DNA of 64,000 bases from Novosphingobium sp. CECT 9465 (GTDB taxonomy: Bacteria > Pseudomonadota > Alphaproteobacteria > Sphingomonadales > Sphingomonadaceae), in contig NZ_CAKLBX010000003.1 in the NCBI RefSeq assembly GCF_920987055.1, positions 124,001-188,000 of the forward strand, in the 5' to 3' direction. Shown here piece after piece: positions 46,164 to 55,452 of the stretch; position 1 is the first letter of the stretch; each line of letters begins with the position of its first letter. The position numbers were made by a program, and so were the translations under genes. The notes beneath the pieces are model-generated. The model saw only the letters and a list, made by a program, of their open reading frames with translations, was not told the DNA's origin and did no database searches.

Positions 46164-47092
46164 ACCGGACCCTTATCATCGGCGTCGCGGCCATTTCGAC
46201 GTTTATGGCCGCACCCCGGGCCTGGGCTCAAACCACCCAGGAACAGCCTGCAGCGCATGACCAGCAAACGCCGCCAGGCATGGTCATGCCCGACCCACAG
46301 CAGCCCGCTACGGCCAGTCCGCGGCCTTCCGATACGACTATGGCCGGGATGGACATGGGGGCGATGCAAAGTAGCAAACCGGCTGCCGATGCCCGTGACA
46401 CCGACGCCTATTCGGACGGCTATGTGAACTCGACACTGCCCGGATACGAAATGGCAGATCGCCTGTCCGTATCGAAGGTGCTTATCGACGAAGCAGAGTT
46501 CACGACTAACAATCAGGGTCAAGGTTTCAGTTGGTCCGGTGCGATCAGCAACGGCCCCGATAACAACAAGCTCTGGCTGCGCAGCCAAGGCCTGAAGCAA
46601 GCGGGGGAGCAGCTCGATCCGGAATCTTCGGTCGAGGCGATGTGGTGGCATGCCCAGCGCCCCTATTGGGGGAGTCTGGTCGGTGTGCGGCAAGATATAG
46701 GTCCTGGCGCCCATCGCTGGCTGGCTGCAGGTATTGAGGGTCTTGCCCCCTACTGGTTCGACATTCAGCTGACAGGCTATGTCGGTGACGACGGCCGCTT
46801 GGCGGCGCGGCTCAAGGCGACCTACGATGTCCTCTTGACGAACCGGCTGATTGCTACCCCGCAACTTGAGACGAATGTTTATAGCAAGAGCTCAAACGAC
46901 CGCAGGTTGGGGGCAGGGCTGAGCAATCTCGAACTAGGCTTGCGCATCCGCTACGAAGTTGAACGCAAAATTGCGCCTTACATCGGATTTGTCTGGGAGC
47001 GATCCTTCGGCAAGACAGCAGATTTCAGGCGTGCAGTCGGTGAAAATCCGACCGAACGCCGCTTTGTCGCCGGCTTTCGCATTTGGTGGTAA
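46160..47092 (+). CDS. copB: CopB outer-membrane protein, second copy
   Basis: 310 aa: signal peptide (NRTLIIGVAAISTFMAAPRA), a short Met-rich linker (MVMPDPQQ, TTMAGMDMGAM) and a barrel domain (WSGAISNGPDNNKLWLRSQG ... ERRFVAGFRIWW). Shorter linker than the first CopB. Paired with the second CopA. Confidence 0.92.
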   Translation: MNRTLIIGVAAISTFMAAPRAWAQTTQEQPAAHDQQTPPGMVMPDPQQPATASPRPSDTTMAGMDMGAMQSSKPAADARDTDAYSDGYVNSTLPGYEMADRLSVSKVLIDEAEFTTNNQGQGFSWSGAISNGPDNNKLWLRSQGLKQAGEQLDPESSVEAMWWHAQRPYWGSLVGVRQDIGPGAHRWLAAGIEGLAPYWFDIQLTGYVGDDGRLAARLKATYDVLLTNRLIATPQLETNVYSKSSNDRRLGAGLSNLELGLRIRYEVERKIAPYIGFVWERSFGKTADFRRAVGENPTERRFVAGFRIWW

Positions 47093-47146
47093 CATGTCCG
47101 AATATCGAGGCGGTTTGCTTTAATATTGGGGAAAAGGGAGGCTGAA

Positions 47147-47590
47147 ATGCTCGATCGGCGTGCGGTTATAGGTTCGGGCGCTGCGCTGGCAGGGGTGGCT
47201 CTGACCAGCTCGGCGGCAGCGGAGGCGACGGCCTCTGGGCGAGACTCGATGGGGGCGATGAACTTCGATGCATATGTTGACAAATGCATGGCCGCCCATC
47301 GCCAGTGTGTCGAAACTGCCACTTATGCGATCGGGCAAGATCGTTCGGCGGAGTCCGCGAAGCGTATTGCCATTCTGCTCGATTGCGCCGAGCTCTGTCA
47401 GGTAACAGCCAATTCGATGCTGCGAAAGTCGTCGCAGCACGCGCTGCTTTGCGAAGCCTGTGCCCGCCTCTGCGAGAACTGTGCCGAGGCATGCCTCTCG
47501 AAAGACAGCGATGCCGTGATGCGCAATTGCGCCACTATATGCCGCGACTGCGCCCGTGCCTGCCGTGATATGGCGAGTATGCGGATGTGA
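47147..47590 (+). CDS. csp: Copper storage protein (Csp family), Tat-exported, 13 Cys
   Basis: 147 aa from ATG 47147 with GGGAGG upstream. A Tat-like signal (DRRAVIGSGAALAGVALTSS) leads a four-helix bundle with 13 Cys: KCMAAHRQC, LDCAELCQ, LLCEACARLCENCAEAC and NCATICRDCARAC. Csp1 of methanotrophs also has 13 Cys lining a four-helix core that stores many Cu(I). The Tat signal and position after copAB point to periplasmic storage. It is 54 bases after copB and probably co-transcribed. Confidence 0.9.
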   Translation: MLDRRAVIGSGAALAGVALTSSAAAEATASGRDSMGAMNFDAYVDKCMAAHRQCVETATYAIGQDRSAESAKRIAILLDCAELCQVTANSMLRKSSQHALLCEACARLCENCAEACLSKDSDAVMRNCATICRDCARACRDMASMRM

Positions 47591-47647
47591 GGAGTCTGCA
47601 GAACCGAAATTGAGTTAGTCGTTTCCGCGTTCTGATGTGCCTGGGTG

Positions 47648-48103
47648 TCAGCAGGAGCACTGGTCGTTCGCGGCGGCATCGAGCAGACGTCTGATCGATG
47701 CCAGCAGCATGTGTTCGCCAAATGGCTTTTCCAGGACATTGGAAAAGCCGGCGGCAATTGCACGATCCGCCAGTTCCTGCGAATAATGCCCGGTGATCAA
47801 GATCGCGGGCTTTGTCCAACCAGCAGCGCGCAAGGCTGTCAGCATGGAAATACCATCGATATCGGGCATGAAGTAATCAACCACGAGGCAATCGCTCTGA
47901 TGCGCGCCGGGATCGAGCAGCAAGGCCTTCGCCGTCGTGTAGGACCGCACATCATAGCCTTTCGATCTGAGCAACAGTTGCAGCGAGCGCCGCACGCCGA
48001 CATCGTCCTCCGAAAGGATAATTCTGCAAGCACACACTTTGCCGTGCTTGGTGCTAGGGCGCATACGACCGCATTGCCTCGTCAATTTGCTTGTTGGTAG
48101 CAT
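47648..48103 (-). CDS. Receiver-only response regulator
   Basis: About 151 aa (start unclear: ATG 48103 or ATG 48064; TTG 48115 also open). CheY-like receiver: IILSEDDVG acidic pair, CLVVDYFMPDIDGISML phospho-acceptor Asp, LITGH Thr, and VLEKPFGEHMLLASI Lys. No output domain. It is downstream of fixJ on the same strand (80 bases between), so it may be a phosphate sink or partner of the FixL kinase. A TTACGTA-type site lies between the two genes. Confidence 0.82.
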   Translation of the reverse strand: MLPTSKLTRQCGRMRPSTKHGKVCACRIILSEDDVGVRRSLQLLLRSKGYDVRSYTTAKALLLDPGAHQSDCLVVDYFMPDIDGISMLTALRAAGWTKPAILITGHYSQELADRAIAAGFSNVLEKPFGEHMLLASIRRLLDAAANDQCSC

Positions 48104-48133
48104 ATGGAATGACAAGATACGGCGATGGCGTCG

Positions 48134-48148
48134 TTACGTATTGATCCC
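48134..48148. promoter_or_regulatory. TTACGTA-type site, candidate FixJ box
   Basis: TTACGTATTGATCCC; the same 15 bases occur at 53053-53067 and a related copy at 53120-53134. The TACGTA core resembles reported FixJ target cores. It is about 31 bases upstream of the receiver-only gene on the minus strand. Confidence 0.5.
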
Positions 48149-48183
48149 ATGGTTTGGGAGGACGCTGACTCTGTCAGCCGATT

Positions 48184-48852
48184 CTAGTCCGATTTCTGTT
48201 CGTCGCCGTCGTCGTTTTTCAAGACGCCCACATCACCTGAACGGCCGAGGCCGGCAGCAAATGCTATTCGCAGGACATCGGACAAACTGATTGCGCCAAG
48301 TTTTGTCATGAGGTTCGCGCGGTGAACCTCGACCGTACGCGCCGAGATACCAAGATCATAGGCAATCGTTTTGTTGGGGTAGCCGTTCGCCAACCCTTCA
48401 AGCACGTCGCGCTCCCGGCCAGTCAAACCGGCGATCATCACGGTCGCCTCGGTAGAGCGGGCCGAACGGCCTAGTGCATCATCAAGTCTCTCAAAGCCTT
48501 CTTCGATGGCCCGCAGCAAAGCCGCCTTTTCGAACGGCTTCTCCAGAAAATCGACGGCACCGGCGCGCATGGCACGCACTGCGAACGTTACGTCGCCATG
48601 CCCGGTCAACACGATCACCGGCATTGTTATTCCGCGCTTCGCCAATGCGGCCTGAACTTCGAGGCCGTCCATATCTGGCATGCGAATGTCGAGCAGGACA
48701 CAACCTGCCTCCGCTGACCGGGCCGTCTTGAGAAACTCAACGCCCGACGCATAGGTAATCACCTTGATGCCGATCGTCTTGAGCATGAAACCCACCGACT
48801 TGCGGATGGCTTCTTCATCATCGACAAGATGAATGATCTTATTGGGCGACAT
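48184..48852 (-). CDS. fixJ: FixJ-type response regulator
   Basis: 222 aa: receiver domain ([66 protein letters not shown]), then a LuxR-type HTH ([40 protein letters not shown]). GHGDV and NKTIA match the FixJ/NarL subgroup. Overlaps the fixL stop by 14 bases. Output promoters may carry the TTACGTA sites. Confidence 0.9.
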   Translation of the reverse strand: MSPNKIIHLVDDEEAIRKSVGFMLKTIGIKVITYASGVEFLKTARSAEAGCVLLDIRMPDMDGLEVQAALAKRGITMPVIVLTGHGDVTFAVRAMRAGAVDFLEKPFEKAALLRAIEEGFERLDDALGRSARSTEATVMIAGLTGRERDVLEGLANGYPNKTIAYDLGISARTVEVHRANLMTKLGAISLSDVLRIAFAAGLGRSGDVGVLKNDDGDEQKSD

Positions 48853-50374
48853 GGTCGTCCTCCGTCTGCGCTTGCATTAAGGTGAAATGGAAAACGGTAC
48901 CGCCGTTCGGCACCGCTTCGGCCCAGATTCGACCGCCATGCGCTTCGATTATTGTGCGGCAGATCGACAGGCCGAGCCCCATCCCATCCGCCTTGCTGCT
49001 GACGAACGCCTCGAACAGTTGCGGTAGGATACCGGGAGCGATTCCGGGTCCGGTGTCCGCGATGGACACGAGGATAACACCTCCGCTCATCATCTCGGTC
49101 GAGACCACTAGGTCGCGCACAGCGCTGCCGGCCATTGCCTCGATTGCGTTGCGAATGAGATTGATCAGCACCTGCTGGATCTGAACGCCGTCGACCAGGA
49201 CCGGTGTGGCGGCGGGATCAAGCTTGAGAATGGCACGTACACCCCGCTCGCGAGAACCGACGAGCGCAAGCGCGCTGGCATTTTCAATCAGCTGCTGCAG
49301 ATCTTCGATGTGCTTTTCGGTTTCGCCATGCGCCACAAAATCACGAAGCCGCCGAACAATGTTGCCCGCCCGGAGCGCTTCCTTGGCCGCCTCTTCCATA
49401 GCTTCGCGGACGATTTCAATGGAATTGTCACTACCGTCGATGAGCAGGTCTCGGCATGCCTCCAGGTAATTTGCTACTGCGGTCAGCGGCTGATTTAGCT
49501 CATGTGCGAGCGTCGATGCCATCGTGCCCATTGCACTCAGCCGCGAGACATGGATCAATTCTGATTGCAACTCCTTGAGCCGCAATTCGTCGCGCTCCCT
49601 GGCAGTCAGGTCGCGGATGAAACCGGTAAAGAGCTGGCGTCCGTGGGCGCGCGCCTCTCCGACCGAAAGCTCCATCGGGAAGGTCGTGCCATCCCGCTTC
49701 TGCCCTGCAACGATCCGCCCGATCCCGATAATCCTGCGCTCGCCAGTTTTGTGATAATGATCGAGATAACCGTCATGCCTGTCCCGATCGGGCGAGGGCA
49801 TGAGGCAGCTGACGTTTTGCCCGAGCAGTTCCTGTTCGGTATACCCAAACAGGCGTTCCGCGGCCGCACTGAATGACGTGATCCGTCCCTGCTCATCAAT
49901 GACAATCATGGCATCGGGAACGGTGTCGAGAATGGATTGGAGGTGCTCCTCACGCTCCTGGACTGCCCTTTCCGTTGCCGCCTCGTCCGTGATGTCACGG
50001 CATATCCCGCCAAACCCCATAGGCGCGCCGAATTCATCGTGGAGCGCAGTCAACGTCGTGCGCGCCAGAAACTCGGATCCGTCCCGGCGGACGCGCCAGG
50101 CTTCATACTCAATCTTCCCAGCCGCCAAAGCCCGGCTGAGTTCTTCGGCGGGATCCCCGCCCTCCGTTTCGTCGTGAGGATAGAGAAATGCAATGTGCTG
50201 ACCGCGCACATCCTTCTCGATCCAGCCACTCATGGTCTCGAAGCCGGCACTCCAGAGCGTCACGTAGCCGGATGTGTCGAGCACAAAGAAACCGTAAGTG
50301 TCCGCGCCGTCGAGGAACTGCTCGAGCACCCCAGATCGAGCGGGCCTGGTCGCATGCGGTCGTTTAGTGGTCAT
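48839..50374 (-). CDS. fixL: FixL-type oxygen-sensing histidine kinase
   Basis: 512 aa from ATG 50372-50374 (an upstream in-frame extension to 50458 is possible). Two PAS domains: ~30-130 and ~145-260. The second has RHDGYL with His 200 and GIGR with Arg 220, the same residue numbers as the haem-ligand His200 and Arg220 of Bradyrhizobium FixL; position 206 is His instead of Arg. Then HisKA ([20 protein letters not shown]) and HATPase ([32 protein letters not shown]). It should sense O2 and phosphorylate FixJ. Confidence 0.92.
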   Translation of the reverse strand: MTTKRPHATRPARSGVLEQFLDGADTYGFFVLDTSGYVTLWSAGFETMSGWIEKDVRGQHIAFLYPHDETEGGDPAEELSRALAAGKIEYEAWRVRRDGSEFLARTTLTALHDEFGAPMGFGGICRDITDEAATERAVQEREEHLQSILDTVPDAMIVIDEQGRITSFSAAAERLFGYTEQELLGQNVSCLMPSPDRDRHDGYLDHYHKTGERRIIGIGRIVAGQKRDGTTFPMELSVGEARAHGRQLFTGFIRDLTARERDELRLKELQSELIHVSRLSAMGTMASTLAHELNQPLTAVANYLEACRDLLIDGSDNSIEIVREAMEEAAKEALRAGNIVRRLRDFVAHGETEKHIEDLQQLIENASALALVGSRERGVRAILKLDPAATPVLVDGVQIQQVLINLIRNAIEAMAGSAVRDLVVSTEMMSGGVILVSIADTGPGIAPGILPQLFEAFVSSKADGMGLGLSICRTIIEAHGGRIWAEAVPNGGTVFHFTLMQAQTEDDHVAQ

Positions 50375-50565
50375 ATGACTTTCGCGCGCCCTTTCCAGGA
50401 CATCTGGCACGACTGCACGCGAGGCGGATGGTACACATCCCTTGAATTCACCCTGCAATGGCCCTTGTTATAAGTTACGCATCAGCCGACGGTACCCCTC
50501 ACAAAAATCAAAAAATATTCAAACTAAGCCCGCTATGACCGTTTGTGTGCCGGCGGATCGAAGCA

Positions 50566-51412
50566 CTAGGTCACATACCCATAAACAGGATTCACAAACG
50601 GCCTGAGTTCTGATTCAACCTTCCGGTGCAGGGAGGCGGGAGATGGCGCGTTTCGATTTGACGGATTTCGAGTGGTCGGTGATCGAGCCACTACTTCCGA
50701 CCAAGGTCCGGGGTGTGGCGCGTGTTGATGACCGCCGGGTGTTGAACGGTATATTCTGGCGGCTGCGCACCGGGGCTCCATGGGCGGATATTCCGGCACG
50801 CTACGGGCCGCACACGACTTGCGTGAACCGCTTCAATCGCTGGCGCAAGGCGGGCCACTGGGCGCGGATATTGCAGGCTGTCTCAGCGGCTTACGAGGGC
50901 GACATCCAGATGATCGACAGTTCGTCGATCCGCGTTCACCAGCACGCAGCCAACGCCCAAAAAAAGATGGCCGATCCCGTTGCATGGGTCGCTCGCGCGG
51001 CGGCCTGACGACCAAGATCCATGCCCTGGTCGATGCGCTCGGCCTGCCGATCGGCCTCAAGTTGACCGAAGGACAGGCCCATGATGGTCGATCCGCCGAT
51101 GATATGCTCGACGGCCTGAGCGAAGGCTGCGTCCTGCTGGCCGACCGAGCCTACGACAGTGATGCCATGCGCGCCGCTCTGGCGAAACGCGGTGCATGGG
51201 CCTGTGTGAAACCCATGCCGAACCGAAAGCGCATCCCGGCTTTCAGCCCGTTCCTCTACCGCTATCGCAACCTCGTCGAACGCTTCTTCAACAAACTCAA
51301 GCATTTCCGAGCCGTCGCCACACGATACGACAAGCGCGATGACAACTTCCTTGCCTCAGTCCAGCTCGCATCAATCAGGATCTGGTTGCGACATAATGAG
51401 TCGGTGACCTAG
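50566..51412. mobile_element. IS5-family (IS427-type) element
   Basis: GGTCAC ends in inverted orientation are flanked by CTAG/CTA at both sides (50566-50569 and 51409-51412). About 845 bp, two overlapping frames joined by an A7 run. Ends are approximate by 1-4 bases. Confidence 0.78.
50643..51412 (+). CDS. IS5/IS427-type transposase in two frames (programmed frameshift)
   Basis: Frame 1 (50643-51008) gives ARFDLTDFEWSVIEPLLPTK ... IDSSSIRVHQHAANAQ. Frame 2 (coding to 51412) continues GRSRGGLTTKIHALVDALGL ... LLADRAYDSDAMRAAL ... YRNLVERFFNKLKHFRAVAT. The DDE residues are IDSSSI, ADRAYD and the final Glu of VERFFNKLK. The frames meet at AAAAAAA (50959-50965), the slip site typical of this group. 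It looks functional. Confidence 0.88.
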
Positions 51413-51429
51413 TCTTTGCTGCCTAACGA

Positions 51430-51592
51430 TTGCGCGGCGACGACACGACCGTCCCGGTTCTCGCAATGGACAAGACCGATACCGGCGGGCTGTGGGTCTA
51501 CGTCCGCGACGACGTTCCGTTGGGCGGACCTGAGCCACCTGTCGCATTGTTCCATTATTCCCGCGACTGGCGCGGAGAGCAAGGATTTCAGC
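51430..51592 (+). pseudogene. IS66-family TnpC remnant
   Basis: The frame reads RGDDTTVPVLAMDKTDTGGL, WVYVRDDVPLGGPEPPVALF and HYSRDWRGEQG, which matches the central DDE part of IS66 transposases (HGDETPVxVL...GRLWVYVRDD...YSPDRRGEH). Both ends are missing. It is not derived from the intact IS66 at 19.6-22.7 kb, which reads differently here. Confidence 0.8.
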
Positions 51593-51665
51593 TGGTTAAT
51601 GTCGATGGTATTAGCGCACCAACCCCATTCCCCCAACCAGCCCGCCGAAGTCCATGATTCTGGGG

Positions 51666-52508
51666 TTAGGCACCCGGCTCCCACAGACCTTCGATTAAAC
51701 CTGCGCCAGGATAGGCGACGAGCAATTCGACACCTGAATCAAGGCGCAGCGCGGTCTCACCCTCTGCGAGCCACACTCCGCCTGCCTCGAAGCACTTGTC
51801 GTCGATCGTACCACTCCCTTCGAGCGGTACTAGCCAGATAGGCCGGCCGTCGCTGGCGAGCGTCGCCTCGCCGGAGCGCTTCCAGCGCTCAAGCACGAAG
51901 GAGGCGTTGTCTGCAAGGATGGTTCGACCCAGCGCGACCTCCTTGGCAACGTACGGTGCGACATACGGCACAGGATTGCTCACCGCGATGCCATCTTCGA
52001 GGTGCAGCTCTCGCGGCCGACCATAGTCGTAAAGGCGGTAGGTCAGGTCGACATTCTGTTGCACTTCGACCAGCGTCAGACCCGGCCCGATCGCATGGAC
52101 GGTGCGCGCGGGCGAATAATAGACATCTCCCGCCTCGACCGCCTTCCAGTCGACAAGATCCTCGATCGTGCCGTCAAGTGCGGCGCGGCGGAGTTCGTCT
52201 TGGGTCATGGGTATCACCGTCCCAATCGCGATGGTTGCACGCGGCTCTGCGGCGAGTACCACCCACGCCTCATCCTTGCCGCGCCGATAACCGTGCGCCT
52301 GCGCCGCCGTATCGTCGGGGTGAACCTGGATCGACAGCTTCTCGCTGGTGAAGAGATATTTTATGAGCAGCTCGGGATCGCCGGGGGCCTCGAACCATAT
52401 CTCGCCGACGGGGTCGTCGCCTAGCGGCACGCTGCCAAAGCACGGCCACAGGTTGGTCCGCCCCCAAGGTTTCTTTACCCGCTTGGTGGTGAGGCGGATG
52501 GCGGGCAT
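51666..52508 (-). CDS. manA: Class I mannose-6-phosphate isomerase
   Basis: 280 aa from ATG 52506-52508 (AAGGAG 6 bases before). Metal and active-site signatures: EKLSIQVHPDDTAAQAHGYR (QVHPDD) and DEAWVVLAAEP, VYYSPARTVHAIGPGLTLVE with the second metal His, and QQNVDLTYRLYDYGRPRELH with the catalytic Arg. It interconverts mannose-6-P and fructose-6-P. Near a GH130 phosphorylase, so mannose from mannoside breakdown may enter here after phosphorylation. Confidence 0.92.
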   Translation of the reverse strand: MPAIRLTTKRVKKPWGRTNLWPCFGSVPLGDDPVGEIWFEAPGDPELLIKYLFTSEKLSIQVHPDDTAAQAHGYRRGKDEAWVVLAAEPRATIAIGTVIPMTQDELRRAALDGTIEDLVDWKAVEAGDVYYSPARTVHAIGPGLTLVEVQQNVDLTYRLYDYGRPRELHLEDGIAVSNPVPYVAPYVAKEVALGRTILADNASFVLERWKRSGEATLASDGRPIWLVPLEGSGTIDDKCFEAGGVWLAEGETALRLDSGVELLVAYPGAGLIEGLWEPGA

Positions 52509-52565
52509 GGCGGGCTCCTTCAACCGAGAGTGGTGAATATCAGGGTGAGCGATGCATCGCGTGTG

Positions 52566-52943
52566 TCATTGAGACGTCGCAGGGCTCTTGCCACTCTCCT
52601 TGCGGAGAATTCGAGAATTTGCGCATTGCCTGTCCGGTCCGACCGCCGCGCTGTTCGCGTTCAGCTCAACCCGGTTACGGTCAGGCGCAGGCTGGAAAAA
52701 TACACTCGAACCTGCCAGTCTTCGCGGCAATCGCTCTATTTTGTGCGCGGCGATTCCGGCAATCCGCTCAAGCGCTTCCATCTGCGGAATGTCGCACGGA
52801 AATCGCCCGTACGATTCTGTGCGTTCGCCCATGCTGGGACCGGTCCATATTTCCAAATCATACCCAGATTCTCGAGGAGGATGAACGCACATGCCGACGA
52901 TCAGCTTTTCGTCGGCAGCGAGTCGCAGAAGCTTGGCAAACAT
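52566..52943 (-). CDS. Hypothetical protein
   Basis: 125 aa with a good AGGAGA site 8 bases upstream. It begins FAKLLRLAADEKLIVGMCVH and continues GYDLEIWTGPSMGERTESYG. The C-terminal third (from ~90) is Asn/Ser-rich and may be read-through. No signal peptide or membrane segment. I do not recognise a family. It lies 57 bases upstream of manA on the same strand. Confidence 0.5.
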   Translation of the reverse strand: MFAKLLRLAADEKLIVGMCVHPPRESGYDLEIWTGPSMGERTESYGRFPCDIPQMEALERIAGIAAHKIERLPRRLAGSSVFFQPAPDRNRVELNANSAAVGPDRQCANSRILRKESGKSPATSQ

Positions 52944-53276
52944 TATCGTCTCCTGTGTGTTTGAGGGCCTATCTGCTGATCAGGAAATCCAGCCACGATC
53001 TACCTCCGAGATCCTGATTCGGCGAGAATGACCAAATCGAGTCCATAAGTCCTTACGTATTGATCCCCTGGCCGGTTCTGCCTGAAGAGACCTTATTGTT
53101 ATGTGCGGCACTGAAGTGGTTACGTAAAAATCCCAATTCAGCGCGAAGGCGCCGTGCCCTACCGACGCGACAGTGCCATCCACCGAGGGCGAATGTCGGA
53201 CCAGGACAGGCTCGCGCAATTTGGCGCTCGCGTCTTTATTGATCAGCGCGGATTATTCGAATGGAGACCGATCAGC
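52944..53276. promoter_or_regulatory. Intergenic region with two TTACGTA-type sites before the GH130 gene
   Basis: TTACGTATTGATCCC at 53053-53067 and TTACGTAAAAATCCC at 53120-53134 are 67 bases apart and lie 143-224 bases before the GH130 start. The first is identical to the site beside the FixJ gene (48134-48148). No gene is convincing here. Confidence 0.5.
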
Positions 53277-54566
53277 ATGACCGCACGCGCAAAGCTGAAC
53301 TTCTATGATCGCGTTCTTCGGCCGGATCCATCGCGCACCGTCGTCCGTCCTTTTGAGCCGAATTATCCCAGAGATTTCGACGGCGGCACGTCCCGCACCC
53401 AGGAGACTGTCGATCTGATCATGGCGCTCGATGAGGCTGAGTTGGCGCGTCAGCTGAAAGGCGTCACACTATCCCTGGACGAGAACCACCGCGACGTCGA
53501 TGCGATGTTGCTTCGCCGGTTCAACGAAGTCGCCAGCGGGATCGCGGGCGCCGATCGTATCAACGCCAAGCAGCGGCGATTAATAGGCGCCTACTGCAGC
53601 GAAGAATTTGCATATGAGGCCGCCGCCTTGTTCAACCCAAGCGCCGTGCTCCATCCCGACCAGTCGGGTCTGCCCGAGGGCACGCTTCGTTTCGTGATGT
53701 CGCTGCGAGGCATCGGCGAGGGGCATGTATCTTCCGTGACGTTCCGCACCGGCACCTGGACGCCTGGCGGCGCACTTTTGGTCGATGATCCCAGCCCGAC
53801 ATCGGTATCGCCCCTCATCGATACGTGCGGGAGAGGGGAGGGCATAGCAGCACGCCTGTGTTGCGCCGGCAGTCGCACGATCTCGGAGACAGTGCTTTTC
53901 CCGGTCCTGCCGAGCCAAACGCAGGGTATCGAGGATACGCGCCTTGTTCGCTTCTGCGACGATGATGGCAGCATCAGCTACCATGGTACATATACAGCGT
54001 TCGGCGGTGGCCAAGTGCGATCGGAATTGCTGAGCACGGCCGATTTTAGATCGTTCGAGATGCGCGTCCTGACCGGCCAGGCCTCGAGCGGAAAGGGCAT
54101 GGCCCTTTTCCCTCGCCGCATAGCGGGAAAATACGCCATGCTTGGGCGTCAGGACAGCAAGAACATCTGGCTTCACTTCTCCGATGAACTGCTTAACTGG
54201 GCAGGTGGCGCAAAGCTCATTACACCAAAATTCCCTTGGGAATTCGTCCAGATGGGTAATTGCGGGTCGCCGATCGAGATTGACGAAGGCTGGTTAGTGA
54301 TGACCCACGGCGTTGGTACGGTCCGCAACTATTGCATTGGCGCATGCCTGCTCGACAAGAATGACCCATCAAAGCTGCTGGCGCGCACGCCGCGCCCGGT
54401 ACTGGCCCCGAGCCCGCACGAGAGGGACGGGTACGTACCCAACGTCGTCTATAGCTGCGGTGTGATCGTTCACGATCGAACGATGTTACTACCCTATGGG
54501 GTGGCCGATAGCTTCACTGCCTTTGCTACGGCCTCGATTGATAACCTCCTAAGTGTGATGGAGTAG
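53277..54566 (+). CDS. Glycoside hydrolase family 130 (mannoside phosphorylase)
   Basis: 429 aa from ATG 53277 (GGAG upstream); the longer frame from 53154 has no site. GH130 features: FEPNYPRDFDGGTSRTQETV... and the five-bladed fold pieces GIEDTRLVRFCDDDGSISYH, RIAGKYAMLGRQDSKNIWLH, FVQMGNCGSPIEIDEGWLVM and THGVGTVRNYCIGACLLD. GIEDTR holds the family's catalytic Asp region. It cleaves beta-mannosides with phosphate to give mannose-1-P. With manA and HAD genes nearby it suggests mannose-glycan use. Confidence 0.88.
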   Translation: MTARAKLNFYDRVLRPDPSRTVVRPFEPNYPRDFDGGTSRTQETVDLIMALDEAELARQLKGVTLSLDENHRDVDAMLLRRFNEVASGIAGADRINAKQRRLIGAYCSEEFAYEAAALFNPSAVLHPDQSGLPEGTLRFVMSLRGIGEGHVSSVTFRTGTWTPGGALLVDDPSPTSVSPLIDTCGRGEGIAARLCCAGSRTISETVLFPVLPSQTQGIEDTRLVRFCDDDGSISYHGTYTAFGGGQVRSELLSTADFRSFEMRVLTGQASSGKGMALFPRRIAGKYAMLGRQDSKNIWLHFSDELLNWAGGAKLITPKFPWEFVQMGNCGSPIEIDEGWLVMTHGVGTVRNYCIGACLLDKNDPSKLLARTPRPVLAPSPHERDGYVPNVVYSCGVIVHDRTMLLPYGVADSFTAFATASIDNLLSVME

Positions 54567-54705
54567 GTCACTCGAACTGATTGGGAATTGCTGACTGTTC
54601 GAGCGGTAGATGCCGTTCAAGGAAGACGAACGTCAATTCGGGGCGGCCGCGCGTCGTTTAGCGATGTTGGCTGTGCACAGGGGATACCATGCCATAGCAA
54701 TCGGA

Positions 54706-55452
54706 TCAGGGTTTGAGGCAAGCGAGAATTGCCATCATCGCGGTCCGGGTCTCCGCCACGTCTCGCACGGGGATTACGTCGATTCCGGCTGTGCGAACGG
54801 GATCATCGTTGCCACCGGGATAGATCGCGTCTCCCATGAACAGCATAGCCGACTGCGGAATGCCGGATTCCTCGGAAAGACGGCGCATTCCATAAGCCTT
54901 GTCGATGCCTTGGCGAGTAATGTCGATGGAGGTTGATCCCCCCACGTTGACGGACAGCTCGGGCAGTCGTGATCGAAGCGCTGCCTGCAGTGCCTTGCGC
55001 TTGGCGAAGTCGGGATCCCACGCTTTCTTTGCGTCGAGCGGCGCCTCCTGTCCAAGTCCAGAGAAAGTAATCTGGCTCCCGCGGTCCTCGATCCGCTCAC
55101 CCCATGTCCTCTCGTCCGGAAGGCCCACTTCCCTTGGGGCCAGTTCAAACGCCTGAAGAATGCGCCTGCGCTCGTCGGGGTCGAATACATCAGCATAGAC
55201 CGGCTTCCAGACATCCGTGAAGCGGTAGAGCTTGGTGCCTGTGGTTGGCATGATGAACAGCTGACGGAGGTCAGCTCTGATGGGCAATCGCGACACGACT
55301 TGTGCTTCAAACTGAGGCCAGTCGCCACCGGAGATCACTGCGACGTCGACGAGATCAAGCAGCTTGGCAAGCAGCTCGGCCGTTTCTTGGTCTATGGGCT
55401 GTTTGCTCTCGGCCAGGGTGCCGTCAAGGTCGAAGGCGATAAGGCGCTTCAT
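54706..55452 (-). CDS. HAD-IIB hydrolase (sugar-phosphatase-like)
   Basis: 248 aa from ATG 55450-55452. Motif I FDLDGTLAESKQPI (nucleophile Asp), motif II ISGGDW, motif III Lys region (FAKRKALQAAL), motif IV GDAIYPGGNDDPV. C2-capped, as in Cof/SPP/phosphomannomutase-like proteins. Substrate unknown, perhaps a mannose or hexose phosphate. Overlaps the 68-aa gene by 4 bases. Confidence 0.83.
   Translation of the reverse strand: MKRLIAFDLDGTLAESKQPIDQETAELLAKLLDLVDVAVISGGDWPQFEAQVVSRLPIRADLRQLFIMPTTGTKLYRFTDVWKPVYADVFDPDERRRILQAFELAPREVGLPDERTWGERIEDRGSQITFSGLGQEAPLDAKKAWDPDFAKRKALQAALRSRLPELSVNVGGSTSIDITRQGIDKAYGMRRLSEESGIPQSAMLFMGDAIYPGGNDDPVRTAGIDVIPVRDVAETRTAMMAILACLKP

Noticed and set aside
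54610..54936. Small plus-strand frame after the GH130 gene
   Set aside because: It overlaps the HAD gene antisense, without ribosome-binding site or known domain.
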